A DNA stretch of 64,000 nt from Planctomycetota bacterium (lineage in GTDB: Bacteria; Planctomycetota; Brocadiia; SM23-32; JAKLEA01): assembly GCA_022711755.1 (NCBI GenBank), contig JAKLEA010000021.1:44901-108900 (forward strand). Direction: 5' to 3'. A program made the position numbers and the translations under genes. Below the pieces are notes generated by a model, which saw only the letters and a list, made by a program, of their open reading frames with translations, made no database searches and was not told the origin of the DNA. Below, one piece after another: positions 43,687 through 52,915 of the stretch. Every line of letters begins with the position of its first letter. Within the stretch, counting starts at the first letter, position 1.

Positions 43687-44721
43687 ATGGGCAGCGCATG
43701 CGAAGGCAAGGTAAGGATAGGGTTTGTCGGTCTTGGACACAACGCAGAGGGCCACATCCGGGCGCACCGGAATGATCCGCGTTCGGAAATCGTCGCCGTC
43801 TGCGACATATGGGAGGATCGGGCGCGCGGCATGGCCGAGAGGTACGGAATCCCGAATTGGCATACCGACGATTCGATATACGAGCGGGATGATCTGGACG
43901 CGATTTCGATTCATACTCCTGACCACCTTCACGCGCAGCCGTTCGTGAAGGCGCTCAGCGCCGGGAAGCATGTTTTCGTCGAGAAACCGATGGGCAACAG
44001 CATCGAGGACCTGGAGATGATGGTCTCGGCGGCCAGGTCCAGACCCGATCTGATTACGATGGTCGGGCAGATACTCAGGTTCAATCCCGTATTCGTCAGG
44101 ATTCACGAGATCGTCAGCTCCGGGCAGATAGGCGAAGTTTTCTACATGGAGGCAGATTACATCCATAACCTGAAGTATCAGGGCGAGGGACGGTTCAACC
44201 CCGCCATCGAGATGAATTGGTATCTCTCCAGGGAGATACCGATGGTTGGAGGGGGAGTGCATCCATTCGATCTGTTACGCTGGTTTGCCGGGGACGTTGT
44301 CGAGGAGGCGACGGGCTACGGAAACGGGAAGGCGTTTCCGGAGATGAAGAACAACGATTGCCAGGCGGCGCTGTTCAGGTTCCGCAAGGGAGCGATGGCA
44401 AAGGTCGCGTCGGTCTACGGCTGCGTGTGCCCGTTCGGCAGGCTTTACAACTTGATGATCTACGGTACGAGGGGGACGATCAACCGGGACAGTATCTGCC
44501 TGTCGGATGATCCTGAAAAGTACATCCCCCTTGGTGTCGAGCTGCCGCAGGGACATCCATATGAGCCTGAAGACGCACATTTTATTGACTGCATACTGGG
44601 AGGAAAACGCCCAGTTGTTGACGCAATCGAAGGCGCAAACAGCGCCGCGCCGGTCATTCTGGCCGCGCAATCGGCCGCTCTGGGAAGGCCGGTAAAGGTT
44701 CCGGTTTTTGGCAGCATGTGA
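43687..44721 (+). CDS. Gfo/Idh/MocA family oxidoreductase
   Basis: The 344-residue protein has the NAD(P) motif GFVGLGHNAEGHIRAH, the catalytic lysine in HVFVEKPMGN, and the C-terminal substrate domain with GGGVHPFDLLRWF. It is a sugar or cyclitol dehydrogenase of unknown substrate. It starts ATG after GGGGAG. It is transcribed divergently from the GH42/GH123-like pair across a 221-bp gap and may use the sugars they release. It is not closely similar in sequence to the other family member at 11496-12500. Confidence 0.92.
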   Translation: MGSACEGKVRIGFVGLGHNAEGHIRAHRNDPRSEIVAVCDIWEDRARGMAERYGIPNWHTDDSIYERDDLDAISIHTPDHLHAQPFVKALSAGKHVFVEKPMGNSIEDLEMMVSAARSRPDLITMVGQILRFNPVFVRIHEIVSSGQIGEVFYMEADYIHNLKYQGEGRFNPAIEMNWYLSREIPMVGGGVHPFDLLRWFAGDVVEEATGYGNGKAFPEMKNNDCQAALFRFRKGAMAKVASVYGCVCPFGRLYNLMIYGTRGTINRDSICLSDDPEKYIPLGVELPQGHPYEPEDAHFIDCILGGKRPVVDAIEGANSAAPVILAAQSAALGRPVKVPVFGSM

Positions 44722-44781
44722 CGTTCATTGGGTTTGCGTTTCAGGCTTTCCGGACGGGCGATATTATGAGGATTAAATCTA

Positions 44782-45441
44782 GTGAAGGCCTCTGATCCGA
44801 GAATGTATATTGCGCCGGGGTGGTTCTATGACGTGACACAGAAATATGGCCTTTATCTTCTAGGCGCGCTTGGTGGGCGCAGTTACGAGGCGTTTGCCGA
44901 AGATATCGTCAAGTCGGCGTCATTGAGCAAGGGGGACGCTGTTCTTGATGCCGGTTGCGGCACGGGATATCTGTTTCCGGCTCTGGCAAAAACGATTGGA
45001 AAAATGGGCAGAATTGAGGGTGTTGACTTCTCGCGAGCGCACGTGAAAGCCGCAGAGCGGCGCATTGCAAAGATGGGGCTTGTTAATGCCAGAGCGAGGG
45101 TGGGGCGAGTGGAAGACATCGCGGATGAATATCCTGCTGATGGCTTTAATGCTGTGTTCTGTTCCGCTGTGCTGCCGGTATTGAAGGACGCGGGGCTGGC
45201 TATGCGAGGGATGGTTCGAGTCCTGAAACCCGGCGGAAGGCTGGTAATCTGGACGATATCGCGGGAAAGCCTGGCGACTACGCGATTCAAGTGTTACTGG
45301 GATTGGAGCATCAGGAAATTCGATTTGAAGTTCTACACGCAGACTGAATTGCGGGAGATGTATCTGGAGGCGGGGCTGAACGATCCGGTCTTCGGGGCGA
45401 CCGGCTTAAGCTTGATATGTGTTGGAAGCAGAATCGCGTGA
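44782..45441 (+). CDS. class I SAM-dependent methyltransferase
   Basis: The 219-residue protein starts GTG, with AGGA about 9 bases upstream. The SAM-binding signature VLDAGCGTGYLFPAL is followed by EGVDFSRAHVKAAERR, where the acidic residue ends strand 2, and MVRVLKPGGRLVIWTI is motif III. This is the layout of UbiE/COQ5-like small-molecule methyltransferases, but no substrate can be named. The C-terminus is short. It lies 60 bp after the Gfo/Idh gene in the same direction and 30 bp before the left end of the GxxExxY cassette. Confidence 0.85.
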   Translation: MKASDPRMYIAPGWFYDVTQKYGLYLLGALGGRSYEAFAEDIVKSASLSKGDAVLDAGCGTGYLFPALAKTIGKMGRIEGVDFSRAHVKAAERRIAKMGLVNARARVGRVEDIADEYPADGFNAVFCSAVLPVLKDAGLAMRGMVRVLKPGGRLVIWTISRESLATTRFKCYWDWSIRKFDLKFYTQTELREMYLEAGLNDPVFGATGLSLICVGSRIA

Positions 45442-45470
45442 TCTCCGGGCGCAACGGCAACACATACGAT

Positions 45471-45500
45471 AACCACAGAGGGCGCGGAGATTCACAGAGG
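45471..45500 (+). repeat. left inverted end of the GxxExxY cassette
   Basis: The 30-bp sequence beginning AACCACAGAGGGCGCGGAG matches the complement of 45953-45982 at 24 of 30 positions, with the first ten identical. It contains the last codons and the stop of the GxxExxY gene. Confidence 0.7.
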
Positions 45501-45887
45501 GGAATTATTGAAGCCATTCACCATGCGCTTGATGCCGTCCTTCAATCTGATGACGTTGAAGTTGATGAGCAAACCCACTCTGATTCCGCTCAGTTTAAGG
45601 TACGAAAGCAATTGCGCCTCGTGAATGGGAATAACCTTTTCAACCGCCTTCAACTCAACGATCACGCAGTCCTGCACAAGCAGGTCAGTGCGATATCCTG
45701 CCTCGATTTTTACGCCATCATATTCGACGGGCAGGTGGACCTGCGACTGGACGTTCAATCCCCGCTTCCGCGGCTCATGTACAAGACACGCTTCATATGC
45801 GCTTTCGAGCAAACCAGGCCCCAGCGCGGTATGAACTTTCAATGCCGCATCCACCACTGCGCCTGATACTTCGTTCACCGCCTTCAT
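45492..45887 (-). CDS. GxxExxY protein
   Basis: The 131-residue protein carries the family signature at residues 25-31 (GLLESAY). The later DLLVQDCVIVELKAVEKV contains an acidic residue and ELK, in the style of the PD-(D/E)xK nuclease fold. Family members are small, sporadic across bacteria and uncharacterised. The gene fills most of a 512-bp segment whose ends are inverted copies of a 30-bp sequence, and its 3' end lies in one of these copies, so the terminal residues are encoded by the repeat. Its strand is opposite to its neighbours, which fits insertion as a unit. Confidence 0.9.
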   Translation of the reverse strand: MKAVNEVSGAVVDAALKVHTALGPGLLESAYEACLVHEPRKRGLNVQSQVHLPVEYDGVKIEAGYRTDLLVQDCVIVELKAVEKVIPIHEAQLLSYLKLSGIRVGLLINFNVIRLKDGIKRMVNGFNNSPL

Positions 45888-45952
45888 TTTCTGTCACCTC
45901 TTTCCCCCCATTGATCTCATCCTGCCATGCGAGTATGGGAAACGCACGGTGG

Positions 45953-45982
45953 CCTCCGTGCTCCTCTGCGCTCTCTGTGGTT
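45953..45982 (-). repeat. right inverted end of the GxxExxY cassette
   Basis: Read on the minus strand it begins AACCACAGAGAGCGCAGAGG and matches 45471-45500 at 24 of 30 positions. No target-site duplication was seen in the adjoining bases. Confidence 0.7.
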
Positions 45983-46001
45983 CAAGAAGGACACGGCATG
46001 C

Positions 46002-46415
46002 CTATTCGCCCATGACCTTGATAATCACGCGCTTGCGTCTCTGGCCGTCGAATTCGGCGTAATAGACCTGCTGCCAGGGGCCGAGATCGAGCTTGCCCTC
46101 CGTGATCGGCAGCACAACCTCATGCCCGATGAGCAGGTTCTTCAAGTGCGCGTGGCCGTTGTCTTCGCCGGTTCTATGATGACGATAAGCGGGGCCTTCC
46201 GGCGCAATCCTTTCCGCCCAATCCTGAATGTCCTCGATCAGTCCGGATTCGGCGTCGTTGACATAGACGCCGGCAGTGATATGCATTGCCGAGACGAGAA
46301 CCATTCCGTCGTTGCAACCGCTTTTTCGGACCGCTTTCTCAACGTCGGCGGTGATGTTGACGACTTCGCGCCTGGCGCTGGTGTTGAACCAGAGATATTC
46401 AGTGTGGTATTTCAC
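46002..46415 (-). CDS. YjbQ/UPF0047 family protein (secondary thiamine-phosphate synthase-like)
   Basis: The 137-residue protein starts GTG 46415 with GAGGA upstream; the longer frame to 46481 adds an unrelated tail. The fold's hallmark residues are seen in SAMHITAGVYVND and in EDNGHAHLKNLLIGHE, ending with GPWQQVYYAEFDG. Homologues such as E. coli YjbQ have weak thiamine-phosphate synthase activity, but their true role is unsettled. It is a cytoplasmic protein of normal length. A TATACT -10-like hexamer lies about 100 bp upstream without a good -35. Confidence 0.9.
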   Translation of the reverse strand: MKYHTEYLWFNTSARREVVNITADVEKAVRKSGCNDGMVLVSAMHITAGVYVNDAESGLIEDIQDWAERIAPEGPAYRHHRTGEDNGHAHLKNLLIGHEVVLPITEGKLDLGPWQQVYYAEFDGQRRKRVIIKVMGE

Positions 46416-46673
46416 TTCTGTTTGTCCTCGGGCATGAGGGAGAAGAATTGGTGGAAAACCCGTTCCGGGTTGGAAACACATTATGATGTACCCTTACCGC
46501 TCCAGAGCGATGTCATAGTATAACGAGTTCCGGAATGGTGGGACAGAGGTCGGAGTGAAGGCTATGTCTGTTGATTCAGAAGCTATGACCGGTTAGAAAC
46601 CTGATAACTGCAAAGCTCCGCATCCATGTGGAGTACAGGTGGTAAAAAATCCTGCGCATTGAGGAGACGCATC

Positions 46674-47942
46674 ATGAAAGTCAGCCGCGTGAAACCGTAC
46701 TCGCGGGAATGGCTGCGCTGGTTCTACGAAGCCGATTGCGACGAGGAATATAACGCGCGGATAAGCGAGATCGCCCCGCTGGCTCCATACCATGACCGCG
46801 AGGCGCGGTTTGTAATGTCAGAAGGCGGGGAACGAGTCTGTTCAGGCGGCTTCCTGCCTCTGCCGCTGGTTTTCGCCGGGGCGACGCTGGAAACGCCCCT
46901 GATCGGGTGGGTGGTGACCGCGAAAAATCATCGTCGCAAGGGACACGCCCGGCGTTTGATGAGCCTGCTGAGCGATGAGATAGTCAAGCGGGGATGGAGT
47001 GCGTCATTCCTGAGCGCAAGCGAGTCGGGCGCAAGAGTCTATTACTCCGAAGGCTGGTTTAACTTTCTGGACGACGTCTATTGCGTCCTGGAATCACCGG
47101 CGTTGATGGGAATTCCGAAGCAGGGAAACAAGATTGCTCCTCTCGATCCGTCGGCGGATATTACGAAGATCGTCGAAATCCATGACCAATGCTTTGCCCC
47201 ATACTGCGGGAGGATTTTCAGGTCGCAGGAATACTGGAACTATCTTGTCCGGTTCAAGGCTGTTTTCAGGAACGGCGGCTATGACAAGGATTTGTTCCTT
47301 GTCGCCGGGAAGGGCAGGGAAACAGCCGCATACGCAGTAGGGCATCGCGGCGACTTTCACCACAGCAATAGCAGGGAATTGACGATATATGAGATCGGTT
47401 GTCGCAATGGAAATAACGCTGCGTGTCTGGATTTGCTGAGGGGGATTGCCGGTATTGCTGTCCGGGACATGATAACCCGGATCAATATTGTTGCGCCGCT
47501 TGAATCCGAGGTAATGGACCTCGCATGTTCTCTCGGCGGGAAGGTCACGATTGATACGCATTTTCCGGGTCATGACATGTTCAGGATTCATAATCTGCCG
47601 GGATTGCTGCGGGAACTGGCTCCTGCCCTTGAATCGCGTCTTAAATCATCTCGCGGCGGATGGGCGGGAAGTCTGGGAATTGAATCCAAGCGGGCGCGAT
47701 CACACTCCGCGCTGATTCGGACGGCCGGCAACAGCGTGAAGGTTGTCGAATCCGGCGCGGCTGACGCCCTAATCGAATTCGCAGATGAGGAGGCGCTTGT
47801 TCATGCCGTGACCGGCTACAGGGGATTTGCGGAACTGATGCGCCGGAAAAAGGCTTTCGCGGATTCGTCCATAGCCGAAGAGCTTGGCCGGATTCTGTTT
47901 CCCCGAGTAATCGGATGGCAGTCGCCGCTGGACACGCAATGA
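46674..47942 (+). CDS. GNAT family N-acetyltransferase
   Basis: The 422-residue protein starts ATG 46674 after GAGGAG; the frame to 46626 is less likely. The acetyl-CoA-binding site is GWVVTAKNHRRKGHARRLM, near residues 79-97, followed by SASESGARVYYSEGWF, the usual end of a first GNAT domain. The remaining 250 residues look like a second, degenerate GNAT half and a C-terminal sterol-carrier-like region, as in Eis-type acetyltransferases. The acceptor is unknown. The next gene (rhomboid) follows 36 bp later. Confidence 0.8.
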   Translation: MKVSRVKPYSREWLRWFYEADCDEEYNARISEIAPLAPYHDREARFVMSEGGERVCSGGFLPLPLVFAGATLETPLIGWVVTAKNHRRKGHARRLMSLLSDEIVKRGWSASFLSASESGARVYYSEGWFNFLDDVYCVLESPALMGIPKQGNKIAPLDPSADITKIVEIHDQCFAPYCGRIFRSQEYWNYLVRFKAVFRNGGYDKDLFLVAGKGRETAAYAVGHRGDFHHSNSRELTIYEIGCRNGNNAACLDLLRGIAGIAVRDMITRINIVAPLESEVMDLACSLGGKVTIDTHFPGHDMFRIHNLPGLLRELAPALESRLKSSRGGWAGSLGIESKRARSHSALIRTAGNSVKVVESGAADALIEFADEEALVHAVTGYRGFAELMRRKKAFADSSIAEELGRILFPRVIGWQSPLDTQ

Positions 47943-47978
47943 GGGGTTCGGATTGACAGTGCCGTCAACGGTCAAGCA

Positions 47979-48713
47979 ATGATACCGATAAGAGACGAGA
48001 ATCCATCCGGGACCATTCCTGTTGTGACGGTGTCGCTGATCATCGCCAACGCGGTTGTCTTCGCCAAGGAGGTGATGATGAGCGAGTGGCAACTCGTCGC
48101 ATTTGCAAACACCTATGGAATGATTCCGCGTGAGACTATGCGCGCTTGGGCGCATCTGAGTTTGGGATCGCCGCACGCGGGATTGACGTTCATCACCAGT
48201 ATTTTCCTGCACTCCGGCTGGATGCACTTTCTCGGCAACATGTGGTTCCTGTGGATATTCGGAGACAACATCGAGGACCATTTCGGGCATATCAGGTATT
48301 TATTTTTCTATCTTGCGTGCGGCATAGGCGCTGAGCTGGCGCACTTCATCCTTCATCCGTTGTCCAACATTCCGTGCATAGGGGCAAGCGGGGCGATAGC
48401 CGGGGTTCTTGGGGCCTATGCGGTGCGTTTCCCGATGGCTCGGATACTCACACTGTTGCCGTTTTTCTGGTTGTTCTTCGCTGAGATTCCGGCTTTCTAT
48501 TTTCTTGGAATCTGGTTTGTGTTTCAGTTGCTTCCGGGGATAGGCACAATCGGAGCGCTGAAGGGCGCTGGCGTGGCATACTGGGCGCACGTCGGCGGTT
48601 TTCTGATAGGGATGGTTTCAGTGCTTTTCCTGCGCAGACGCAAGCGGAGCAGGCAGAGCGTCTACACGGATTTTCATATCGCGCCTTCAAGTCGTTCCAG
48701 AAGGCGCTGGTGA
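47979..48713 (+). CDS. rhomboid family intramembrane serine protease
   Basis: The 244-residue membrane protein has about six or seven helices. The catalytic dyad is Ser137 in IGASGAIAGVLGAYA and His204 in YWAHVGGFLIG. The loop HSGWMHFLGNMWFLWIFGDNIED is the conserved L1/TM2 region. It would cleave transmembrane substrates within the bilayer. There is a short basic cytoplasmic tail (RRRKRSR). The Shine-Dalgarno site is weak, possibly because translation is coupled to the GNAT gene. Substrates cannot be predicted. Confidence 0.94.
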   Translation: MIPIRDENPSGTIPVVTVSLIIANAVVFAKEVMMSEWQLVAFANTYGMIPRETMRAWAHLSLGSPHAGLTFITSIFLHSGWMHFLGNMWFLWIFGDNIEDHFGHIRYLFFYLACGIGAELAHFILHPLSNIPCIGASGAIAGVLGAYAVRFPMARILTLLPFFWLFFAEIPAFYFLGIWFVFQLLPGIGTIGALKGAGVAYWAHVGGFLIGMVSVLFLRRRKRSRQSVYTDFHIAPSSRSRRRW

Positions 48714-48740
48714 CATCCGGATTGACGTGAGGAGACAAGC

Positions 48741-49862
48741 GTGTCGCTTTTCATGACGGTTCCGAGGATCGAGTTCGGGTGGGGAGCCATTGAGAAGGTC
48801 GGGGCGGAGACCGCGCGTCTCGGAAAGAGGCCGTTATTCGTGACCGGGCGGAAATCGCTCCGCGCGTCGGGGCAACTGGACAGAATTGTCAAACTGCTCA
48901 AGGCCTCGTTTCTCGATCCGGTTGTCTATGACATGGTTCCGCCGGAGCCGGACCTGGAGAGCATCGAGGCCGGGCGCGAGATGCTCAGGGGCGAGAGGTG
49001 CGACTGCTTGGTATGCGTCGGGGGGGGAAGCGCGATAGACGTTGGAAAGGCGGTCGGAGCGCTGGCGAACTGTGCGCGGACGGCAAGGGCGTACCAGCAG
49101 GGAGACGCTCCGGAAAAACCGGGGGTCCCGGTTCTGGCGTCGCCGACGACTTCTGGAACCGGCGCGGAGGTCACGCGCAATTCAGTCATTACTGACCACG
49201 AGGCCAATGTTAAGTTAAGCATCCGGGACGACACTTTCCTTCCGCAGACAGTTATCGTTGATCCGGAGTTGACGGCATCTGCGCCTCCTTTTCAGACTGC
49301 TTGTTCGGGGATGGACGCATTAACGCAGGCGATCGAGGCGTATACGAGCATATACGCAACCGCAATAACCGATGCGTTGTCCATCGGGGCAGTGAGGCAG
49401 CTTATAGAGCGACTTCCCGCGGCGGTGGCGGACGGAGACGACAGGGAGGCGCGGATCGGTTGCGCGTGGGGATCGCTGATGACGGGCATTGCCTTCAACA
49501 ACGCCCGGCTGGGAGCGGTTCACGGCATCGCGCATCCTCTGGGATGCCGCTATCACATTCCGCACGGTCTGTGTTGCGCGGCGTTGTTGCCGGCAGTTAC
49601 GCGGGTGAATATCGCATCCGGGGCGGCAAAAGAGAAATACGACGCGCTTTCAAGATTGGCGGGCGGCGATATCGCAGATTTCATTCAGAATCTGCTGAGT
49701 AATCTCGGACTGCCGTCCGATCTGGCCGAATTCGGGATACGGGAGGCTGATTATGATGCCATTGTTGAAGAAAGCCTGACTTCCGGATCTTTGAAGTCGA
49801 ATCCGCACAAGTTCACCGGGGGAGACGTCATATCCGTCCTCAGAATGGTATCCGGCGATTAA
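48741..49862 (+). CDS. iron-containing alcohol dehydrogenase
   Basis: The 373-residue enzyme starts GTG after GAGGAGACAAGC. GGGSAIDVGKAVGAL binds the dinucleotide, SPTTSGTGAEVTRNSVI is conserved, and the metal-binding histidines lie in AVHGIAHPLGCRYHIPHG. It is a group III NAD(P)-dependent dehydrogenase acting on alcohols, aldehydes or related substrates; the actual substrate is unknown. It follows the rhomboid gene by 27 bp and is closed by a terminator at 49951-49977. Confidence 0.92.
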   Translation: MSLFMTVPRIEFGWGAIEKVGAETARLGKRPLFVTGRKSLRASGQLDRIVKLLKASFLDPVVYDMVPPEPDLESIEAGREMLRGERCDCLVCVGGGSAIDVGKAVGALANCARTARAYQQGDAPEKPGVPVLASPTTSGTGAEVTRNSVITDHEANVKLSIRDDTFLPQTVIVDPELTASAPPFQTACSGMDALTQAIEAYTSIYATAITDALSIGAVRQLIERLPAAVADGDDREARIGCAWGSLMTGIAFNNARLGAVHGIAHPLGCRYHIPHGLCCAALLPAVTRVNIASGAAKEKYDALSRLAGGDIADFIQNLLSNLGLPSDLAEFGIREADYDAIVEESLTSGSLKSNPHKFTGGDVISVLRMVSGD

Positions 49863-49950
49863 TGGGACAACGCCTGTTGAATCATCAGAAACCGCACAAA
49901 GCCAAGGCGTTTTCCGTTGCAGACGAGCGATTGCTGATGTAAATGTTAAT

Positions 49951-49977
49951 GCCCCCTCAACGCGCGAGGGGCTTTTT
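49951..49977 (+). terminator. intrinsic terminator after the alcohol dehydrogenase gene
   Basis: GCCCCCTC pairs with GAGGGGC (one bulged C) across a short GC loop and is followed by TTTTTT. It separates the dehydrogenase gene from lysC. Confidence 0.8.
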
Positions 49978-50018
49978 TATCGCGCGGAAAATGGAACGGG
50001 AGTCATAGGGAACCGGCG

Positions 50019-51239
50019 ATGGCGCTGATAGTGCAGAAATACGGCGGAACGTCGGTGGCGAATCCCGAGCGGATTCGCACAGTAGCCCGGCACATTGTTG
50101 ACTGCCATGACAAGGGCAACCAGGTCGTGGCCGTCGTCAGCGCTCGGGCCAAACAGACCGACGAACTGATTGCGATGGCGAAGGAGATATGTCCGGAGCC
50201 GTCGCCGAGGGAATTAGACATGCTGCTCTCGATCGGGGAGCAGATGTCCAGCGCCCTGATGGCGATGGCCATACACGCCCTGGGCAGGGAGGCCGTTTCG
50301 CTTACCGGTGTCCAGGTCGGGATCAAGACGGACAACATCTATTCCAAGGCAAAGATTCAGGATATTGACAACTCCCGCATCCTGGGACACCTTTCCCGCG
50401 GAGAGTCGGTCATTGTGGCGGGGTTCCAGGGCGTGGATTCCGCGAACAATATAACGACGCTGGGCCGCGGCGGATCGGATACGACGGCGATTGCTATCGC
50501 GGCGGCGATCAAGGCCGACATCTGCGACATTTACACCGACGTTGACGGCGTCTACACGGCCGATCCCAGGATCGTTCCGGACGCGCGAATGCTGAAGACG
50601 ATTTCATACGACGAGCTTCTGGAGATGGCCAGCCTGGGCGCGAAGGTCATGCACTCCAGGGCGGTGGAGATTGCGAAGCGCTTCGACGTTCCGTTCAGGG
50701 TCCGGAGCAGCTTTACATGGGCTGAGGGCACACTTGTTTGCAAGGAGGTCCCCGAAATGGAAAAAATAACGGTGCGGGGAGCCGCTGTTGATAAGAATGA
50801 GGCGAAGGTGACCATGCGCGGCGTGTCGGACAAGCCCGGCGTAGCCGCGAGGATATTCGGCGAGATCGCCGCGCAGAATCTCAACGTGGACATGATCATT
50901 CAGAATATCTCCGCCAATGGGCGCACGGACGTGTCATTCACCGTGACCAAGACGGACCTGGCCAAAGCGCTAAGGATTGCCGAGAAACTTCGCGGAGAAA
51001 TAGGCGCGGCGGAAGTTTTAAGCGATGACAAGGTGGCCAAGGTCTCCGTCGTCGGCATAGGGATGCGGAGCCATACCGGGGTTGCCGAGAGGATGTTCCG
51101 CGCCCTGGCGGAAGCGGAAGTCAATATCCAGATGATCAGCACGTCGGAAATCAAGATATCGTGCGTCATCAACGACGATAAGGCCGACGCCGCGCTGAGA
51201 GCCGTCCACAAGGCGTTCGATCTTGACAAGATCGAGTAA
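50019..51239 (+). CDS. lysC: aspartate kinase
   Basis: The 406-residue enzyme phosphorylates aspartate at the head of the lysine, threonine and methionine pathways. VQKYGGTSVANPERI is the N-terminal kinase motif, and DIYTDVDGVYTADPRI lies in the catalytic core. The second half (from about 265) has two ACT domains, the first opening with VTMRGVSDKPGVAARIF and the second with VSVVGIGMRSHTGVAERMF. These are the usual sites of lysine/threonine feedback. The length is that of a standalone type. It is the first gene of a plus-strand run and is followed at once by cimA. Confidence 0.96.
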   Translation: MALIVQKYGGTSVANPERIRTVARHIVDCHDKGNQVVAVVSARAKQTDELIAMAKEICPEPSPRELDMLLSIGEQMSSALMAMAIHALGREAVSLTGVQVGIKTDNIYSKAKIQDIDNSRILGHLSRGESVIVAGFQGVDSANNITTLGRGGSDTTAIAIAAAIKADICDIYTDVDGVYTADPRIVPDARMLKTISYDELLEMASLGAKVMHSRAVEIAKRFDVPFRVRSSFTWAEGTLVCKEVPEMEKITVRGAAVDKNEAKVTMRGVSDKPGVAARIFGEIAAQNLNVDMIIQNISANGRTDVSFTVTKTDLAKALRIAEKLRGEIGAAEVLSDDKVAKVSVVGIGMRSHTGVAERMFRALAEAEVNIQMISTSEIKISCVINDDKADAALRAVHKAFDLDKIE

Positions 51240-51270
51240 TAACGCGGTCCGTCAACCTTTTGGGCATTCC

Positions 51271-52878
51271 ATGAGCGCGAAGGATAAAAGGATAATCCGA
51301 ATTTACGACACGACCCTGCGCGACGGCGCGCAGGCCGAGGGCGTATCGTTATCTCTGGGTGACAAGCTTCATATAGCCAGGCGGTTGGATGAGCTTGGCG
51401 TGGACTACATCGAGGGCGGATATCCCTTTTCCAATCCGAAGGATTCCGCCTTCTTCCGTGATGCGGCGGGGTTGGGGCTTTCCAGGGCGAAGATCGTTGC
51501 TTTCGGCAGCACGCGCAAACCGAAGATCGCGGCAAAGGACGATTCAGGGCTGAGGGCGCTGATCGAGGCCGGCACTCCGGTATGCGCGATAGTTGCCAAG
51601 GCCTGGGACCGACACGTTCTCAAGGTGCTTCGGACCTCTCTGAAGGAAAACCTTCGGATGATCTCGGATTCCGTCTCTCTGCTGAAAAGCATGGGGAGGG
51701 AGGTCATCGTTGACGCCGAACACTTTTTTGACGGTTTCAAGGCCAATCCGGATTATTCGATCGCAACGCTGCTGGCGGCGCGGGATTCGGGCGCGGATGT
51801 CATGACGTTATGCGACACCAACGGCGGGAGCCTGCCGGATGAGATTGCGGTTGCGGTGGACGCGGCAATAAGGCAGGCGGGGGGGATGGCGGTCGGAATT
51901 CACTGTCACAACGATTCCTCCTGCGCGGTGGCGAACACGATCGTCGCCGTTGAGCACGGAGCGACGTTGGCGCAGGGAACGATTAATGGATTCGGCGAGC
52001 GATGCGGCAACGCAGATTTGTGCGCCGTGATCGCCTGCCTTGCGCTGAAGAAGGGATATGAACTGTTAAAGCCCGACGCGGTTTCGCGGCTGACGGAGGT
52101 TTCGCGTTACGTGTATGAAGAGGCAAACCTTATGTATCGCCCGGAGCAACCGTTCGTCGGCAGTAGCGCATTCGCGCACAAGGCGGGCATACACGTGAAC
52201 GCGATGATCAGAGACCTGGGGTCATACGAGCACATCGCGCCAGAGAGCGTCGGCAACGAGAGGCGTTACCTGGTAAGCGAGTTGAGCGGGCGGTCCACTC
52301 TCCTTGCGAAACTCGCTGACAATCGTCTGCGAAGCAAGGAAAAGCAACAGCGGCTTCTCAGAGAGCTTCAGAACCTGGAGAACGAGGGCTATCAGTATGA
52401 GGCCGCAGAGGGCAGTCTCGACCTTCTGGTCGGCCGTCTGTTCGGCGGAAGCAGGAGTTTCTTCAAGGTTCTTGGATATCACGTCAGCACGATCTGCAGG
52501 GAGGACGGCACGCTCGTCCAGGACGCCACTGTGAAGCTTATGGTTGGAGACGCGAAGGCGCATACGGCCGCTGAGGGCGACGGCCCTGTCAATGCGCTTG
52601 ACGGCGCGTTACGCAAGGCGCTTGAGCCGCATTATCCGTGCCTGAAACGCGTAAGGCTGACAGACTTCCGCGTGCGCGTCATCAACCCGAAGGCCGCGAC
52701 CGCCGCCCGGGTCCGCGTCGTCATCACATCTCAGGACGATGCCGAGGAGTGGGGGACGGTAGGCGTTTCGGAGAACATCATTGAAGCCAGTTGGGAAGCA
52801 CTGATAGACTCGATCAACTACAAACTGACCAAGGAACTTGCCAAGCCGTCCAAGTCGCGGCGCAAACCGCGCAGTTGA
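51271..52878 (+). CDS. cimA: (R)-citramalate synthase
   Basis: The 535-residue enzyme joins acetyl-CoA and pyruvate to citramalate, opening the threonine-independent isoleucine route. YDTTLRDGAQAEGVSLSLGDK and VDYIEGGYPFSNPKD distinguish the long citramalate-synthase class from 2-isopropylmalate synthases; CHNDSSCAVANTI and FAHKAGIHVNAM are metal-site and core motifs. The C-terminal LeuA-type regulatory domain is present (about 400-520). ATG 51271 is preferred to the longer frame at 51223, which overlaps lysC. The Shine-Dalgarno is weak. Confidence 0.92.
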   Translation: MSAKDKRIIRIYDTTLRDGAQAEGVSLSLGDKLHIARRLDELGVDYIEGGYPFSNPKDSAFFRDAAGLGLSRAKIVAFGSTRKPKIAAKDDSGLRALIEAGTPVCAIVAKAWDRHVLKVLRTSLKENLRMISDSVSLLKSMGREVIVDAEHFFDGFKANPDYSIATLLAARDSGADVMTLCDTNGGSLPDEIAVAVDAAIRQAGGMAVGIHCHNDSSCAVANTIVAVEHGATLAQGTINGFGERCGNADLCAVIACLALKKGYELLKPDAVSRLTEVSRYVYEEANLMYRPEQPFVGSSAFAHKAGIHVNAMIRDLGSYEHIAPESVGNERRYLVSELSGRSTLLAKLADNRLRSKEKQQRLLRELQNLENEGYQYEAAEGSLDLLVGRLFGGSRSFFKVLGYHVSTICREDGTLVQDATVKLMVGDAKAHTAAEGDGPVNALDGALRKALEPHYPCLKRVRLTDFRVRVINPKAATAARVRVVITSQDDAEEWGTVGVSENIIEASWEALIDSINYKLTKELAKPSKSRRKPRS

Positions 52879-52915
52879 CGGAGATGAAGCTGACGGAAAG
52901 AGAGGAGAGTGTCCG

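Noticed and set aside
45471..45982. CACAGAG-type repeats as a CRISPR array
   Set aside because: There are only two copies, in inverted orientation, with a gene between them and no spacer pattern.
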